From assembly GCA_021186555.1 (NCBI GenBank), contig JAJKFL010000042.1:19196521-19260520 (forward strand): a stretch of DNA of 64,000 bases, given 5' to 3'. The DNA comes from Reticulitermes speratus (Eukaryota > Arthropoda > Insecta > Blattodea > Rhinotermitidae). The number at the start of each line of letters is the position of its first letter. The first letter of the stretch is position 1. The translations under genes were made by a program, and so were the position numbers. This document shows, one piece after another, positions 21,575-33,864 of the stretch. Below the pieces are notes generated by a model. That model was not told the DNA's origin and ran no database searches. It saw only the letters and a program-made list of their open reading frames with translations.

Positions 21575-23605
21575 TATCATTTCAGTAACAGGTTTGTACA
21601 GTGTTAGATCTGAGGATCTCACAGCAATGTTTCTGTAGAGTCGTGTCTTCTTGCACGGTAGGCCGTGTCGTTTTGTACATAGTTCCTTATTTGGTAATTA
21701 GTGAACTGGTTATCAAACGACACGACTTAGCATTCCAGAAGACTAAATTTCATGTTTTTACAGCTCGCTAATATCTACGATACACATAATTAATATTTCG
21801 GAGACCGTCCGTGTTCTTTGAATTTTTGACACATTATTTCATGAATTGAAGTCGTTTCTATCGTCAGGTGTAGGGAGTGGCACTTTATTCTCTTCTGGGA
21901 CCGTTAGAAAGAGCTGGTCTCGATCACAGGACGCAGGTTGTGAGGCTTTCTGTTAGCTGTGCGGTAAAATCATTTACACAACTTAGGTTCTTCCAATTGA
22001 AACTGTAAACTAAGAGTAAGACGAAAATCGTATTCGAAGACTTTCTGACATCCCACGAAAAAGTAGATAAAATGGGAAAGAAAGACGGAGAAGAATCAAT
22101 AACTTCTCTTGTCCCAAACGTGTAGTGGAGACATAGTAATGTGACATCTCACTTTTTCTCACTTTGTGTCTTTCTGTTACTTACCCCTTAGTTTTGTGGG
22201 TTGTCAGCTACAGCATGTTTTTTTTCTTCTGTTCCTTCTACTTTTTATAACACCGCCTTTCCATCTGAAACGTCACCTGCAGACACAACCGAACATCGAG
22301 GACGGCCGTTCTCTTGGTGACAGACAAGAACAGCGACAGACAAAATTCTTCCGTAGACTGTCAGCTGTGAGCTTCTGCATCCTCAGGTTTACGCAGGGCG
22401 ATTACCTTCTTGCCTGGAATTTCTACTTCTTTTCCGTTTTCTTTTTCACTTTTGTAGACTTAACGCGTCTGCTTATTTACATATGCATCCTCTCATGCAT
22501 TATAATGTTTAATTCATAAGAATGAAGTAGACATTCAACTGCGGCTACGAAACGGTGTTTGCTTTCCGTTCGAAAACACAAATTTATATACTCTATGCTG
22601 GAAGAGAATAATCTACATCTTTTGACTCTCTGTACATTCATATCTCGGTTTTAATTAGTATCAGTAATGTACCTTTTAACGACACGCTTCATTCTGTTTC
22701 ACCAGGCTTACGCACAGCCCTTCCTTTCTTATATTCAGTTCTGCATTTTTCCATCACAGTGTTCTGATGTATTTTGTGCGATTCTCACAATAAGCAGCCA
22801 TTATTTCCTAAAGGGAATAAACAGGCTAGTATTTATAATAGAAACATTATGTTCTCTGGAGAAAAAAACTGAATTTATTGTATTGCTGAAATGTACTACA
22901 TTTATCGAAGGGTAGCAAGCTGTATTATTTCTATCTCTACGTTCACGTAATATTGTTTGTGTATAATAAAATATTTGTCACAGTTATTTCAAATATGCGA
23001 CTACTGTACGAATTATAACCTTATTAAAATAATTTGTAATTCGTTTTGTGGGAATTTTTCTTCACATGCCTACAGTTCCATCTTATTGCATGAGGATGCT
23101 TCTTGTAATATTCTTTATTGCATCATTTGAAAAATTCTCTCAGATAAAACGTCTCATTGTACGAACCTGTCTTAAGTACCTACCCTCAGAGACATGTCAT
23201 CCGGTGAATTCGTCCAGCACGTAATAAATGACTTAGGAGAGAGGCTAGCAGGCAAGGGATTTGTGCATATCAATGCAGTACAATTGTAGTCTTTGTTACT
23301 ACCACAAAGAGAACATGACTAAAGAAGTGTGTACTAAATAAGATAATAACAACATAAGTCAATAGCAAACAAATGATTCAGGCCGATTATCGAGTCTTAC
23401 AAGAAATAAGTGTGTTCTTACAAGCCAGAGTTTTTTTATTTCAGTAATATTACCGGTGGTATAAATTCAGATTATTGTGGTTGTCCTTAATCCCATGTAT
23501 GTGTGAAACATTGTCTGTTAACCTGAAACGTGAATAGAGTTAGAATGTGTTAGAAATTGGGGTGCTGAGCAGAAAATTCCGAACTGGTACAGTAGATAGG
23601 AGATA
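21575..23605. other. Unassigned AT-rich stretch
   Basis: No element recognised. The 117-codon plus frame at 22166-22519 is Phe-rich from T-rich DNA, with no domain. Confidence 0.4.
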
Positions 23606-23611
23606 ACATGT

Positions 23612-23712
23612 GGCATAAGAATTGCATGTTGAGGAACTAAACAATTTGTACTCTTCACCAAATGTTATTAGGATGATCAAATCAAGGAAGATGAGATGGG
23701 CGAGACATTGGG
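23612..23712 (+). pseudogene. RTE-type LINE RT C-terminal fragment
   Basis: The plus strand reads HVEELNNLYSSPNVIRMIKS followed by RKMRWARHWEEDE. This matches the EELHDLYSSPNIIRMIKSRRMRWAGHVARM segment of RTE C-termini, here with the GHVARM motif altered. Only about 100 bp is recognisable and no 3' tail is seen. Confidence 0.65.
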
Positions 23713-23714
23713 AA

Positions 23715-24595
23715 GAAGACGAATACGAGTAAAATATTATTATCTGCACGCCACGAGTTGGCGCGGGGAGTACGTAGGCGGGACGGGGCCGAGAATGTGC
23801 TTATGTGCGGTACGCTGTTACTGGGCTCTTGCTGTCGCACGGACGTAGGCCTGGGCAAGCCACCCAAGCTTTATTGTGTCTGTGCAAGTTACTAACTGCA
23901 ATTTACCGTTATAAGTAGTGCCCCGTTTATTGCGTTCCTTTGCATCTAAGTGAGTGTGATGTCGGCATAAAGGAACTGTGGAACAGCAATTCGCAGCAAG
24001 GAGATTACTGTCACTGCAAACGTAATAGTGTTGTAATGACGCTGAACAGAAATATATTATAGTTCCCGTCATGGGGGCCACTGCAAGGGATAATAAGTAC
24101 CGCAATATATCGGTAAGAAAAATACGAAGCACAAGGGAAGAAAGTAGTAGGAAATACTGAAAATTCGTATTCGGAAACAGAATCGGTTATGCAGAGAGTT
24201 AGGAGACAAATTATGGCAGTGATTAAGACAGTAGTGATGGTGACGTTAGCAGTGGTAGTGACTTCGAAGATAAGGAATTATTTAAGTCTGATTTCTTAGC
24301 GTTATAATGCAAGTAAGTGGACCATGTTTTTAGGATAAAGAGTAGAGTAAACTTCCGCCCGCCTCGCCTACCCTTCTGTCACGACAGCTTCTGACGCTCA
24401 AGTGATGGCCAAGAAAACACGAGAAATGTGATCGTTTAGTCCTTATTGTTGATCGGAGGAAAATATTAAAGTGAAACATAAAACAGGAGAGCGTGGATTC
24501 GACGTATATGGTGAAGGATAAGGTAAAATAGCCGCAGGCTATTGTGAACAAGGCAGTGAATCTCCTGAATAAATAAGTCCGTCGTGATTTATGGT
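23715..24595. other. Unassigned stretch with a GC-rich patch and a short acidic frame
   Basis: About 23745-23800 is GC-rich ('ggcgcggggagtacgtaggc'), unlike its surroundings. At about 24228-24300 the plus strand reads DSSDGDVSSGSDFEDK, an acidic Ser/Asp stretch between stops. No family can be assigned. Confidence 0.35.
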
Positions 24596-24599
24596 ATAG

Positions 24600-24735
24600 C
24601 GATGGGTTATGGATCGAAGCAGCAGGCTACAGTTATTAGGATGCCTGCGATTATCCTGATAAGCAACCCCTAATAACGGTTAAGAAGTCCTCCTGCTTTT
24701 TGATTTGACGGAGGGCTGACAACCCATAAGTTTAC
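24600..24735. mobile_element. Possible repeat fragment, family uncertain
   Basis: Contains 'aggatgcctgcgattatcct', 'aagaagtcctcctgc' and 'ggagggctgacaaccc'. I have an impression of having seen this combination in interspersed insect repeats, possibly the internal region of a non-LTR element, but nothing else in this window confirms it. Confidence 0.25.
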
Positions 24736-24739
24736 AGTA

Positions 24740-27700
24740 TTATCATGGTACCTGGATATGTAGCAAATTGTATATAACATTTCGCTCTGGCCTTTGTATG
24801 GGGTATTTTCCTTGTATATATTATTCTATGAACAGAAGTTATTCTTTCCACGAGTTCTCGAACGTCTGATGCAGAGTCTCCAGCGTCTAACGGGACATAG
24901 TTTGAAGTTTTTGCCTTAGCACCTTCTTAGGGTGCATAGTCTTTGAAGGTACCACTACATTTACAGTGTTACTGAATGCAATTCAAATTCAGCTACCGAG
25001 TCAAGTTTCACATTGCTGCATTACGCAAGTATAAACTTGTTCGTTTACAACTGAGAATAATGAAATTCTCGATGAAGTTGTACAGAACAGACCCACCTTC
25101 GTGATGTGAATATAAATTGAGGTAGGTTCGCTCACACTTCGCCGCAGTCTCTTGTGTCACGAACCGGAGGAGAAAGTAGGCCTGCAGTATTTAATTTTCA
25201 CCGATCTTCCTTGCGATAGAAGATGGCAGAAGGGAAATTAATGCCGTGGGATAAAACTTGACCTTTGCTCTCATCTAGGTTTTATCATCACTTAAGCTAT
25301 ATATTATCAATGACTGTCATATTGATCTTAGCGGCCGCCCCGTATAAGAAACCACCAAACTTCCAATATTATCAGTTGTCACAAGTGTTTTCAAATCGAA
25401 AATATTAATATAGCGAAGACCCTCCTAAGGTTCCGATTTTATTCTTGATGGCTAGACTGCTGAAATAGAGTTTGTAATCTAAGGCTACTGGGCTCCATCC
25501 CAAACCGCCTCTTCTCTTACCGAAAACAAACGATGTCACTGTAAGGGCAATCTGAATACAGGAGCAGAACCAAGCCTCGAATCTGTCTGCAGCTTACACT
25601 AAGTATAGCTCGTGTAATGGACAGTAACAGACACATTTGCAGTGTCATGGATCAAATAGTTGTTGGACAATATTGCTGAAACAAAATTAGACAGTGTGAT
25701 TTGCTTCGAAGTTGTGAAATTTTCACACTTATATGCAAAATCCCTTCTGTTCTTTTAGTTGAATTTTATGTTGACAAATATACAATAACTGGTAGTAATA
25801 TATATTAAAGAGTGCGTGAGGATATGGTGCCGAGATTAATATCTGATTTAAGTTGGAACATGTGGCGGTGGGACCCACAAGGGTAGGCCAAAAGGGCCCT
25901 TTTATCCTGAATGGGGGCTAGTTGTTCGCTGCGTCAATATGAGGGAAACTATAGGCCCAGTAGTTGTTCTATTTAGTTACAAGATATGTGGCATAAACTG
26001 TTACAGCAGGTGGAAAGCACAGTGACACCACACACACAGACAAGTACAGAAAATTGTAAGTGATTGGAAGTTTTACGGCAGCTGCAAGTTTACATGACAG
26101 AGCAGTGATGAAATTGGCTACGATACTCTCAAAAAGTGTGCAGAAGTTTGAACATCTGTCTTTAATTGCTCGAAATACTCTTAGCGATCACAAAAGTTTT
26201 CTTAAACCTTTTTAGTTGACCTTTCAGCTGCTTTGTATGTATTAACTACAGTTAAAAGCTGTGAATAATAGGCGATTAAAATCGTGAAGATCTTCACAGA
26301 CATTATTTATTTAGGCAGATATCCTCTATATTCGTATATGGTTCGTATAGTTTCTCTCTGAAGGAACGCTCTAAAAATTAGTCTTCTGCAGTTTAATCAG
26401 TGAAGAACGTCGTGTCTGCAGTCAAGGTCAACAACCTGAAATTTAAATTTTCGTTCTGTGTGACAAAAGCAACAGGAATTCAAGTCTGAGAATCCTTACA
26501 CCAAGTTGGGGTCCGTGGGCCGATTTGGTGCGACATATAAAGCCCTTACTGTCTGTCTCATTCAGAATTCTCTGCCATTCTCTTTTATACGCGCCTCCAA
26601 ACTTTGTAACTTTCTACTTTTTGTGTATATGGAAAAGCAGAGCGAGTTTATTTTCTTTGTATTTACGTTCCTCCTTCAGGTCTCGTATTCTTTTCCCTCG
26701 TTCTCTCTTTCTATATTCACATCTTCTGTTCCTTTCCCCCAACTTGCCCATCTCACTTCAGATTTTTATTCGCATTTTATTTTTGGAGCTGATTTTGTTC
26801 TGTAGAATCTCAATATGGGCTCTCATTTGAAGTTCTGCGAATTTTGTGTACAGCAGGGATATTTACACATTTTGCTTACAGTGAAACCAACTCGGAAAAG
26901 CTTTGGAGCTGCTGGAGAGATATCAGGACCTTGAAAATTGTAGGCTATGCGTTCTGGGGAACCGAGACACATTTCACACACAAGATTGAGCAGTTACCAT
27001 ACTGTTCCATGCGGTTAATTTCAAAGTGACATCATTTTTTCTTTTACACTCTGTCTTATATACCGTGAGCTACAGAAGATAACTTGTGCGTTGTTCCCAC
27101 CAATTGCTTTATTCATTTTTATTATGCCTAATTTTCAAATGTTACAGTGCATGTTAAATTTACAGATCTGTACAAACCGAAGAAATACACATGAAGTCTA
27201 CACATTTAGAAAATTGTGTAGTGTATTCTGTGTTCATTTTAAAAGAATGTTGCATATTTATATTAATAACCAAACGACAGCTGTGCTATGCACTTTGCTT
27301 TATTAAATAAGAGGCCAGTTTCACATTAACACACAGTGTACGTTACGAATGATCCTGTAATTAGGATCCGTTCTTTGTAATCTCCATGGAGTCCGAGGCC
27401 TGTCTACCAAATTTATTATAAAAATCGGTGGTGCGATACCCACGAAGTAGTTGTTGCAGTAGAGAGGCTAGCAGCTGTAATTCTTATTGTGCACAAACTG
27501 GGTACAGTATTCATTGTAGAACCATGCGCCTGGCTTTGTTGCCATCGCTTTTATATTCGAATCGTTGCTGTGTTGCTGCGACTATTGTTGAATATTTTGA
27601 CAAAAAACGAAAGTATTTCTGGCCGTCCTTCGCCCATACATACAGTGGTCCAAAACTCAGTTAACCTTATTTTATAGTACTGACTTTTTGGCCATTCTGT

Positions 27701-28055
27701 ATTTCTATGTGTACCAGCAGACATGCACAAACATATTGTGTTGTACTGCGCTTGAAGAAAGCTTTTTATTACATCAGAATTTTAGATTTTCTGTATAAAG
27801 GCATATAACAGAGAAAGCAGCGCTAATGTGGATACAATTTCGTTCTGTTGCCGATAATAAAACATCTGATAATTCTAAAGGGTTCTGATAAGATATAGTG
27901 CAATTAGTGTTACTGGATTTATGCACTATGTCTGTCTTTCTGTATTGCCACTATGGCACAGATTTTCAGAAAATGAAATTCCGTTCTCACGTAAATAATT
28001 TGCCCTGAGATCAGCTGTTTTTAACGGACCCAGCTCAGTATATTCCTCCCCACTT
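24740..28055. other. Unassigned stretch of about 3.3 kb
   Basis: No element recognised. Two overlapping frames of about 100 codons at 26506-26830 are Phe/Ser/Leu-rich and come from a pyrimidine-rich segment. No splice-linked coding pattern was found. Confidence 0.4.
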
Positions 28056-28061
28056 TTTCGC

Positions 28062-28098
28062 CTGATGACGCAAAGAGATCAATGTACCGAAACATGCT
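28062..28098 (+). ncRNA. Hammerhead-like core, weak helices
   Basis: A perfect CTGATGA (28062-28068) is followed after 20 bases by GAAACATG (28089-28096). This has the order and spacing of the hammerhead conserved core, and CATG matches the tiny helix III of the copies at 32396 and 60147. Helix II is poor and there is no clear helix I, so it is probably a relic or a chance match. Confidence 0.3.
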
Positions 28099-28099
28099 G

Positions 28100-29215
28100 A
28101 TGTTCTCGGGATACTAAGCGATAAAAAATGTCTAAACGCAATAGCAATCTAAACTATCTGGGATCTAGGTTGTTTGGTTGGGTATTGCTGCGTGCTATCT
28201 GCAAAGAGATGTTTTTCTATTCTAGACAAGATCTCTTGCAGGTAGCGTTTATCAGCAGAAGCTGGGAAGTGTCATGTCTCGGCCTTCCCCATGTACAATT
28301 CTTTCCCTTGGGTAAAGCTTCTTGGACACACCTCTTGTTCCTCTGGGATTTCCATAAGGAACAATAAGAGTGCGTAGTGCATCTTCTGTTCCTATTGTTT
28401 CCTACATATCAGACTCGAACTTCCCCCTCACTGCCTTGTCTTCTGCCATACAAACTGAATATGTTTGAAGACGATGCTACCGGAGAGCGTCCTACATCGC
28501 CGTGAATTACGGCTGTACGTTTCTTTCTCTCGGGAAATGGAAACACTGTGGCCATATGAAGGATCATCGCGTGTGAGATGGAAAGTGGTGTCAAGTTGCA
28601 TTTAGTTCCTGTGTTGCCGTATTTACACGTACATAAGATGATTTGACTAACTTTCACGACATTATCGCTGTTTTGTTAAAAATAACGTTTATTCAGGTAT
28701 ATTTAATTTGTAAGCAAAGGGCTAAAACGTGAAAACGTAAATATTTAATTTTCTTCCAATTTTGGTCTTAACCCCATATGAATTAGGCCTTACAAATTTT
28801 TACACCTCAGGGCCCTTAAAAGGAGTTTAATTGTGTAGGGCCGCAGCTGCACTTAAATGATGATTATGAAGATAGTGATGATAATAATAATATTAAAAGC
28901 GAAGCGACTTGGTAGAAACACCTTAACAGGGATTTAGTGCCCTAGTGTAAGTACGAGTAGACCTGTACATCAGAAAGTGTTAGAGAAGAAGAGTGTTACA
29001 ACATTTAACTGTTGTGTCAAGTCCGGTCAACATAAATGTTGTATTTACACAGTATAAAAGACATGTTTGTACCCTACTTTTAAGTTACCATCGACAGGTT
29101 TCAAAATTTGCTGGGATAGAACTTTGAAAAGTCACAAATAAATGAAGCCCAACACACCTGATGTAATTATATTGACTGACAACACTAAGAATATTTCTTA
29201 CATGATGGATGTAAC
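28100..29215. other. Unassigned stretch
   Basis: No element recognised. A GAT/AAT-rich simple tract at about 28858-28895 could be the tail of a vanished LINE copy. Confidence 0.35.
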
Positions 29216-29221
29216 TAACTT

Positions 29222-29455
29222 AACGGAGCAAATCTGTTTTTGAAAAGCTAATAGTTCCCCAGCTAGTTGAGAAATTCGCCGCATTTTATTGAATCTAAAG
29301 GTTCATTACCGCATTCATAAGAGACCGCCACTTGTCCCTGTCCTGATCCAGATCAATCCAGTCCACGTCCTCTCTAAAAGATTAATTTTAATATTATCCT
29401 CCTATCTACACCTCGATCTTCCAATAGCCGTCCTTAATACAGAGAATACTGCAAG
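29222..29455 (-). pseudogene. RTE-type LINE 3' end, minus strand
   Basis: The minus strand reads 'gaggataatattaaaattaa' (DNIKIN), 'gtggactggattgatctgga' (WTGLI, for VDWIDL), 'gacaagtggcggtctcttat' (the DKWRSL-type segment) and 'gcggtaatgaacctttag' (AVMNL, then stop). A 3' tail follows, ending 'cagatttgctccgttaagtt'. It is the last 30-40 codons plus 3' UTR of the LINE family at 49296. Coding is interrupted by frameshifts. Confidence 0.65.
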
Positions 29456-29899
29456 TACAATAAAATCCTGAGGTTCATCAAATTAGCATATGAAATGAAA
29501 GAAAATCTTGTATGGAACAGTTAGCAGCTCGTGCAGTGCCGAAGATCTTGCATGGGAGTTTGTAAGTTATGTACCGAAAAGGAGGAATGTTCAAAAGTAT
29601 TCAAAGAGAAAACAGTGCTTGTAAGAATATTGTGTCTTGTAGTCTTCTCGGTCTTCAATCACGAGAACGTTTTCTTTTAGAATTCCGTTGGGCGGTGTGA
29701 GCTACAGAAATCTGCAAAGCATGCACAACTAAGACTGCTGTTTCGAGCATAGTGCTGCACGTATATCAACTTATTGCTTACTAACGTCTACCGAGATACT
29801 GGTAAATCAGGTTGTTTTAATAATATGACTGACGAAAATTTATTTACTTTTGAACAGAGTAAATGCAAGCTTAAGCTTGAGGAAATTTGCATGACGAAG

Positions 29900-30262
29900 A
29901 CCTTCATGATCTGTGCTCCTCAACAAACATTTTGCGGGTGATCAAATCAGGGAGCATGAGCTTGGCTGGGCATGTGGCACGCATGTGGAAAAGAGAAGTT
30001 CGTACAGAGTTCTGGTGGTGAAATCTGAAGGAAGGACACCACTTGAAAGACCTAGGCATGGATGGGATAAAAATATTAAAGTTGATCGTGAAGGAAAGAG
30101 GTGTAAGGGCATGGATAAGATTAATGTAGCTTAGGATAGGTACATGTGAATGGCCCTTATGAACACGGTAATGAATATTCGGGTTCTATAAAGTACAGGG
30201 AATTTCTCGATAAGCTGTGGAAATACTAGCTCCCCAAAGAGGACTCTGCTCCGTGGAGTTAA
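29900..30262 (+). pseudogene. RTE-type LINE 3' end
   Basis: Landmarks in order are 'gggtgatcaaatcagggag' (IRVIKSG-like), 'cttggctgggcatgtggcac' (LAGHVA), 'tctggtggtgaaatctgaag' (LVVKSEG), 'cacttgaaagacctaggcat' (PLERPRH), 'ggataaaaatattaaagttg' (DKNIKV), and 'aatgaatattcgggttctat'. A 3' tail with 'ctccccaaagaggactctg' and 'ccgtggagttaattag' follows. Frameshifts and stops make it non-functional. The tail is the same kind as in the copies at 49296 and 43783. Confidence 0.7.
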
Positions 30263-30264
30263 TT

Positions 30265-32390
30265 AGTAGTAAGCTAAAATTATTTCTTCTTGAAGTGCAT
30301 GTTACATCATTATACAGTGCACATCAGATCTTGTCTTGGATAATTTGGGAAACAAGGAACGGAAACTTGTAATATGATCCTTTTTCCAAGATCTTCAAAA
30401 TTCCTCTCCTTACCGTGTAGATCAACGCAAGATGCCCTTATTCGTACTGTAAGCAACAGGCATTCTTTGCTTCTGGCTGACAAATCACCTTTTGAAACCT
30501 TCGGCACCAGAATTAAATGCCCGCTGTGAAGTGCAGGAGCCCGGAACGTGAATGAAAGTTGCGTAAGAAGGCCATTATTGTTTTATGGGTTTATTAATTC
30601 TCGTAAACGCACTCCAGTTAGCTGCGCGTACAACTCATGGAGTCGTATTATGCCATACGCAACCTTGAACAGCTGATTGGTGACATAAGCAAATTTCACT
30701 CTTATCTGTGAACTTTAACGCGCGCTACTTTCATCCGAGAGGCGAAGTGAGTTGCGGCAGAGGGTGGGTTTTTGGAAAACGTGCTTTAATCACAGGCTAA
30801 TGTAAATTAAAGGCAGTTTCATGAAGTTACACTTAGACGTTAAATTTATCATGTAATTTATTTGCTTACTACGTTTTTGCTTATTATTTTATTCCACAGT
30901 AATCCTTAAGTTATATTCTGGGTTTAAAATTATCATAAAGCTGAAAGGGTTCAAAACTGGGCACATGTTGATGTGAAATATTTGGTTACAGATGCCCGGA
31001 AAATCATTTCCCACAGTTACGTCCACAACTCATGAACCGTCCTTTATATAGGTAATTACTATTTCGTTTTGAAAGAACATTTAACCCTTTAAAGACGAAG
31101 CGTAAACCGTTCCATTTAAAGACCCATTTCGTACCGCGCAGTAAACACTTTTCATCTCGGTTAAGAAAACAAATCAGTTTATGTTATATAAGGCAAAAGT
31201 CGGTGTTTGTTCTGATATAAATACAATACACATAAATACAGTGTGGGCAGAACGTAGAATTGTTTAATGTTAAAACTGTTGATGAATCCAGTAATTATTA
31301 GGCTTTAAAAGATTAGAGAAACTGGATTAGGCAGACCATTACAAGTGACTGGATTAAGCAGTTTCAGATCAGCATCAGAACTCGCCTTATCCAACTTTCA
31401 AGTATTACTTTCGGTAAGAATATCTGATATTGAAGCATTTGAAAGTAGAACGATGAATGAAGATGGAGGAAGATAGAACGTAACAAATGGAAGGAATCGT
31501 AAACGCCTTGAGAAAACAAGAAGTGGCAAAGAAATTTCAGCGTGTCGGCTTTTAAGAGTCTTATTCCGCAGAGCAGAATTCCTCCACCTTACTGTCCCCA
31601 CTTTAAGGTTCTTTGCTCTGGGTCTACTTTTGACTTACTTAGCAGTGTTTCTTCTATATCTTTTCTCATTCATTCCGCTTTCGCGTGTGGAAAGGGGAGA
31701 AAAAATCTTTCCCGGCCGTTGTTTAAGGGTAAACATGCAAATAGTAAAACTTTCTCCTTTCTTTCAAAAATCTCTTTCTCGCAGGATGACTGTGATGCTG
31801 GAGTATGCTGAAATAGTACATTCACATCCAATTCAGAGTACTTCAGTTCGATGCATATTGTAAATTCTGTTGAGAACAACATTTATAGTGAGCAGAAGCC
31901 CGCCTGAAGTGAATATTACTGACACTACGCGCCTTGAAATAGACATCACTACGGAATGGAGAACTGTCTGCGTAGAAATATCGTTCCTGCGTACTGAATT
32001 ATGTTTAACACAAAGTTTAACATAGCAAATAATGATTGCTTCAGTTGTTTTCGTTTCGAGCCTATATGGATTGATGGTCATAAATTTTAGCTGTCACTTG
32101 TTTACTATTGTACAAAATATGCTTTCCATAATGATAGATCAGCACGTACATTACGAGCAGGAATGTAATTCTCTGTTTTGGAAATAAATTAAGGTTTTAT
32201 AGTGAGTATAGTAGAATACTCCCACTACTCATATTTTTATATGTTACCAGTACACTGCAACCTATTTATTTTAACAATGTTATTGATATACATTTTATTA
32301 TCCCATTATTTGGTATTATAACAAAATTATAAACCTCTGTTTTAATTGTAAAGGAGAGGCCTGTACCTCAGTTCTTGCCTTTTATATAAT
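30265..32390. other. Unassigned stretch
   Basis: No gene recognised. TTAACCCTTTAAAGACG at 31081 resembles a piggyBac-type end (TTAA target plus CCC), but no matching right end was found. A frame at 31542-31811 (89 codons) lacks a domain. Confidence 0.35.
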
Positions 32391-32395
32391 TGTAG

Positions 32396-32442
32396 CACTA
32401 CCCGATGATGGCCTCAATTACTGGCCGAAACATGTAGTAGTG
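32396..32442 (+). ncRNA. Hammerhead ribozyme-like motif with one core change
   Basis: Helix I strands CACTAC (32396-32401) and GTAGTG (32437-32442) are complementary. Between them lie CCGATGA (32402-32408; consensus CUGANGA with U4 changed to C), helix II GGCC (32410-32413) / GGCC (32423-32426) and GAAA (32427-32430). The very short helix III is C-AT-G (32431-32434), and TA (32435-32436) gives U16.1 and H17. This is the arrangement of minimal type I hammerheads reported in Penelope-like and retrozyme elements. The U4 change should weaken or abolish cleavage. Confidence 0.55.
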
Positions 32443-32629
32443 AATGTGATGAATAAATGAAGACACAGTCACTGACGGTGTTGTATTGATCGGAGAATCA
32501 ATACACCAACATTGATATTTTCTATTTTGTTTAAGATTCTGACATGCTATTGGAATTTTATCAGAAGTCGTGGACTTAATTTCGACATGTGAAGCATGTC
32601 TTTGTCCGTCGTGTTGCTGTATAGTTGTA

Positions 32630-32790
32630 GGACTGTCAGTTGGTACATATCTGATAGGCCACGTATTGCTAGAATAGAGAACTGTAAGAACTTACAATGG
32701 GCCAGTAATATGGCTTTGTTGAGACAAGGAATGCCTACAGAGTTTTGGTGGGGAAATTATTTTGTTGGAAGGCAGGAAACGTAGCATGTC
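32630..32790 (+). pseudogene. RTE-type LINE RT C-terminal fragment
   Basis: The frame reads ARIENCKNLQWASNMALLRQG followed by MPTEFWWGN, resembling IKSRKLQWAGHVARM and YRVLVGKPEGKRPL of RTE tails after substitutions. It ends with GRQET and a stop. No 3' tail is visible. Weakly supported because the diagnostic GH is replaced. Confidence 0.45.
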
Positions 32791-32799
32791 ACAAGCGAT

Positions 32800-33690
32800 A
32801 TTTGGGAGATATTGTCGTAAATTATGCCGCTGCCAATTTTGGATTTTTGCAATCCATTTTGTCAATCGACGCTTTAATACCTGTGCATTCGACAAAGCGT
32901 CGTCAAATAGCTACATCGAAAATTAAATAAATAGCTGTTTAGTAGACCAGAAGATCACTGATGCGTGATTAATTGAGTAATTAAGAGGAACCATTTATCT
33001 GCTAATCGTGACAGTTGCTTTCTATTTTACCTAAAGTCTAAACTCCTAAAGTCTAGACTTCTGAAAGGCAGAAAATCAGTGAAAACTTTTCGGGAAATTT
33101 GCAGATTGAAAACTATTTTATAGTATATCATAACTGGGTGTAAAATGTCGTGCTCTCACACGTGAATATCTCGTTACGAATTCAGAGGATTCATAACGTC
33201 GCCATATGCACGAAATTTCTCTTCCTATTCCGCTGCTTTCAGTACCGTACCTGTAAGGCATAGCTATAACTGGGACAGACTAGACAGGGCGCAGGATTCT
33301 TAACTTGCATGCACATCACGTTTCTTGAATTTAAAGAGGAGGATTTCTAACATAACCGTAATTGAAACAGTAATGTGAGGGGAGGTATTTCGAAAATATT
33401 ACAACTTTACCTGTGTTTGTAGTCAGCTACACTGTTGTAAGAAACAGACAAGAAAACGCAGTGGGTGTGGGGGATAATGTGAATGCAAACGGCCACCAAA
33501 TTAGCAGAAAGATGCATTCTTATATATAATTTGATTATTTAAATGAAAGCGGAGCGAATGAATGAAGAAACTTCCTTTAAACTAGTATAAGGGTAATTTT
33601 AACTATGAAAGTTGAAAGGCAAATTCTTGTGTTCTTAATTAAGCACCATGTCGTATGTGAGTTTGAGGGAGTGAAAGTTTAGTTTTACAT
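32800..33690. other. Unassigned stretch
   Basis: No element recognised. A short local duplication (ctaaagtctaaactc / ctaaagtctagactt) lies at 33030-33060. Confidence 0.35.
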
Positions 33691-33694
33691 ATCT

Positions 33695-33860
33695 TATCCT
33701 CCGCATTAGATGGAGGTGAGTCGGTTAGCATCACGCTTCGGCCACTTTACCACCTGTACCTATTGAATAAGAGGCTGAGTATTCCCGAGAACTGGTCTAG
33801 ACAATTTGAAGAAAAAATTATTATATCTGCCTGTAGGGTTACTATTAAACAGTGTTGTTA
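33695..33860 (-). mobile_element. SINE-C copy, partial and worn
   Basis: On the plus strand it has 'cgcattagatggaggtgagt', 'cggccactttaccacctgta', 'cctattgaataagaggctga' and 'cgagaactggtctagac', the expected order of SINE-C in reverse. The B-box region is degraded. Confidence 0.6.
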
Positions 33861-33864
33861 CGAA

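Noticed and set aside
26506-26830. Overlapping frames of about 100 codons as a gene
   Set aside because: Two frames over the same pyrimidine-rich DNA both give Phe/Ser/Leu-rich products, which is a composition effect.
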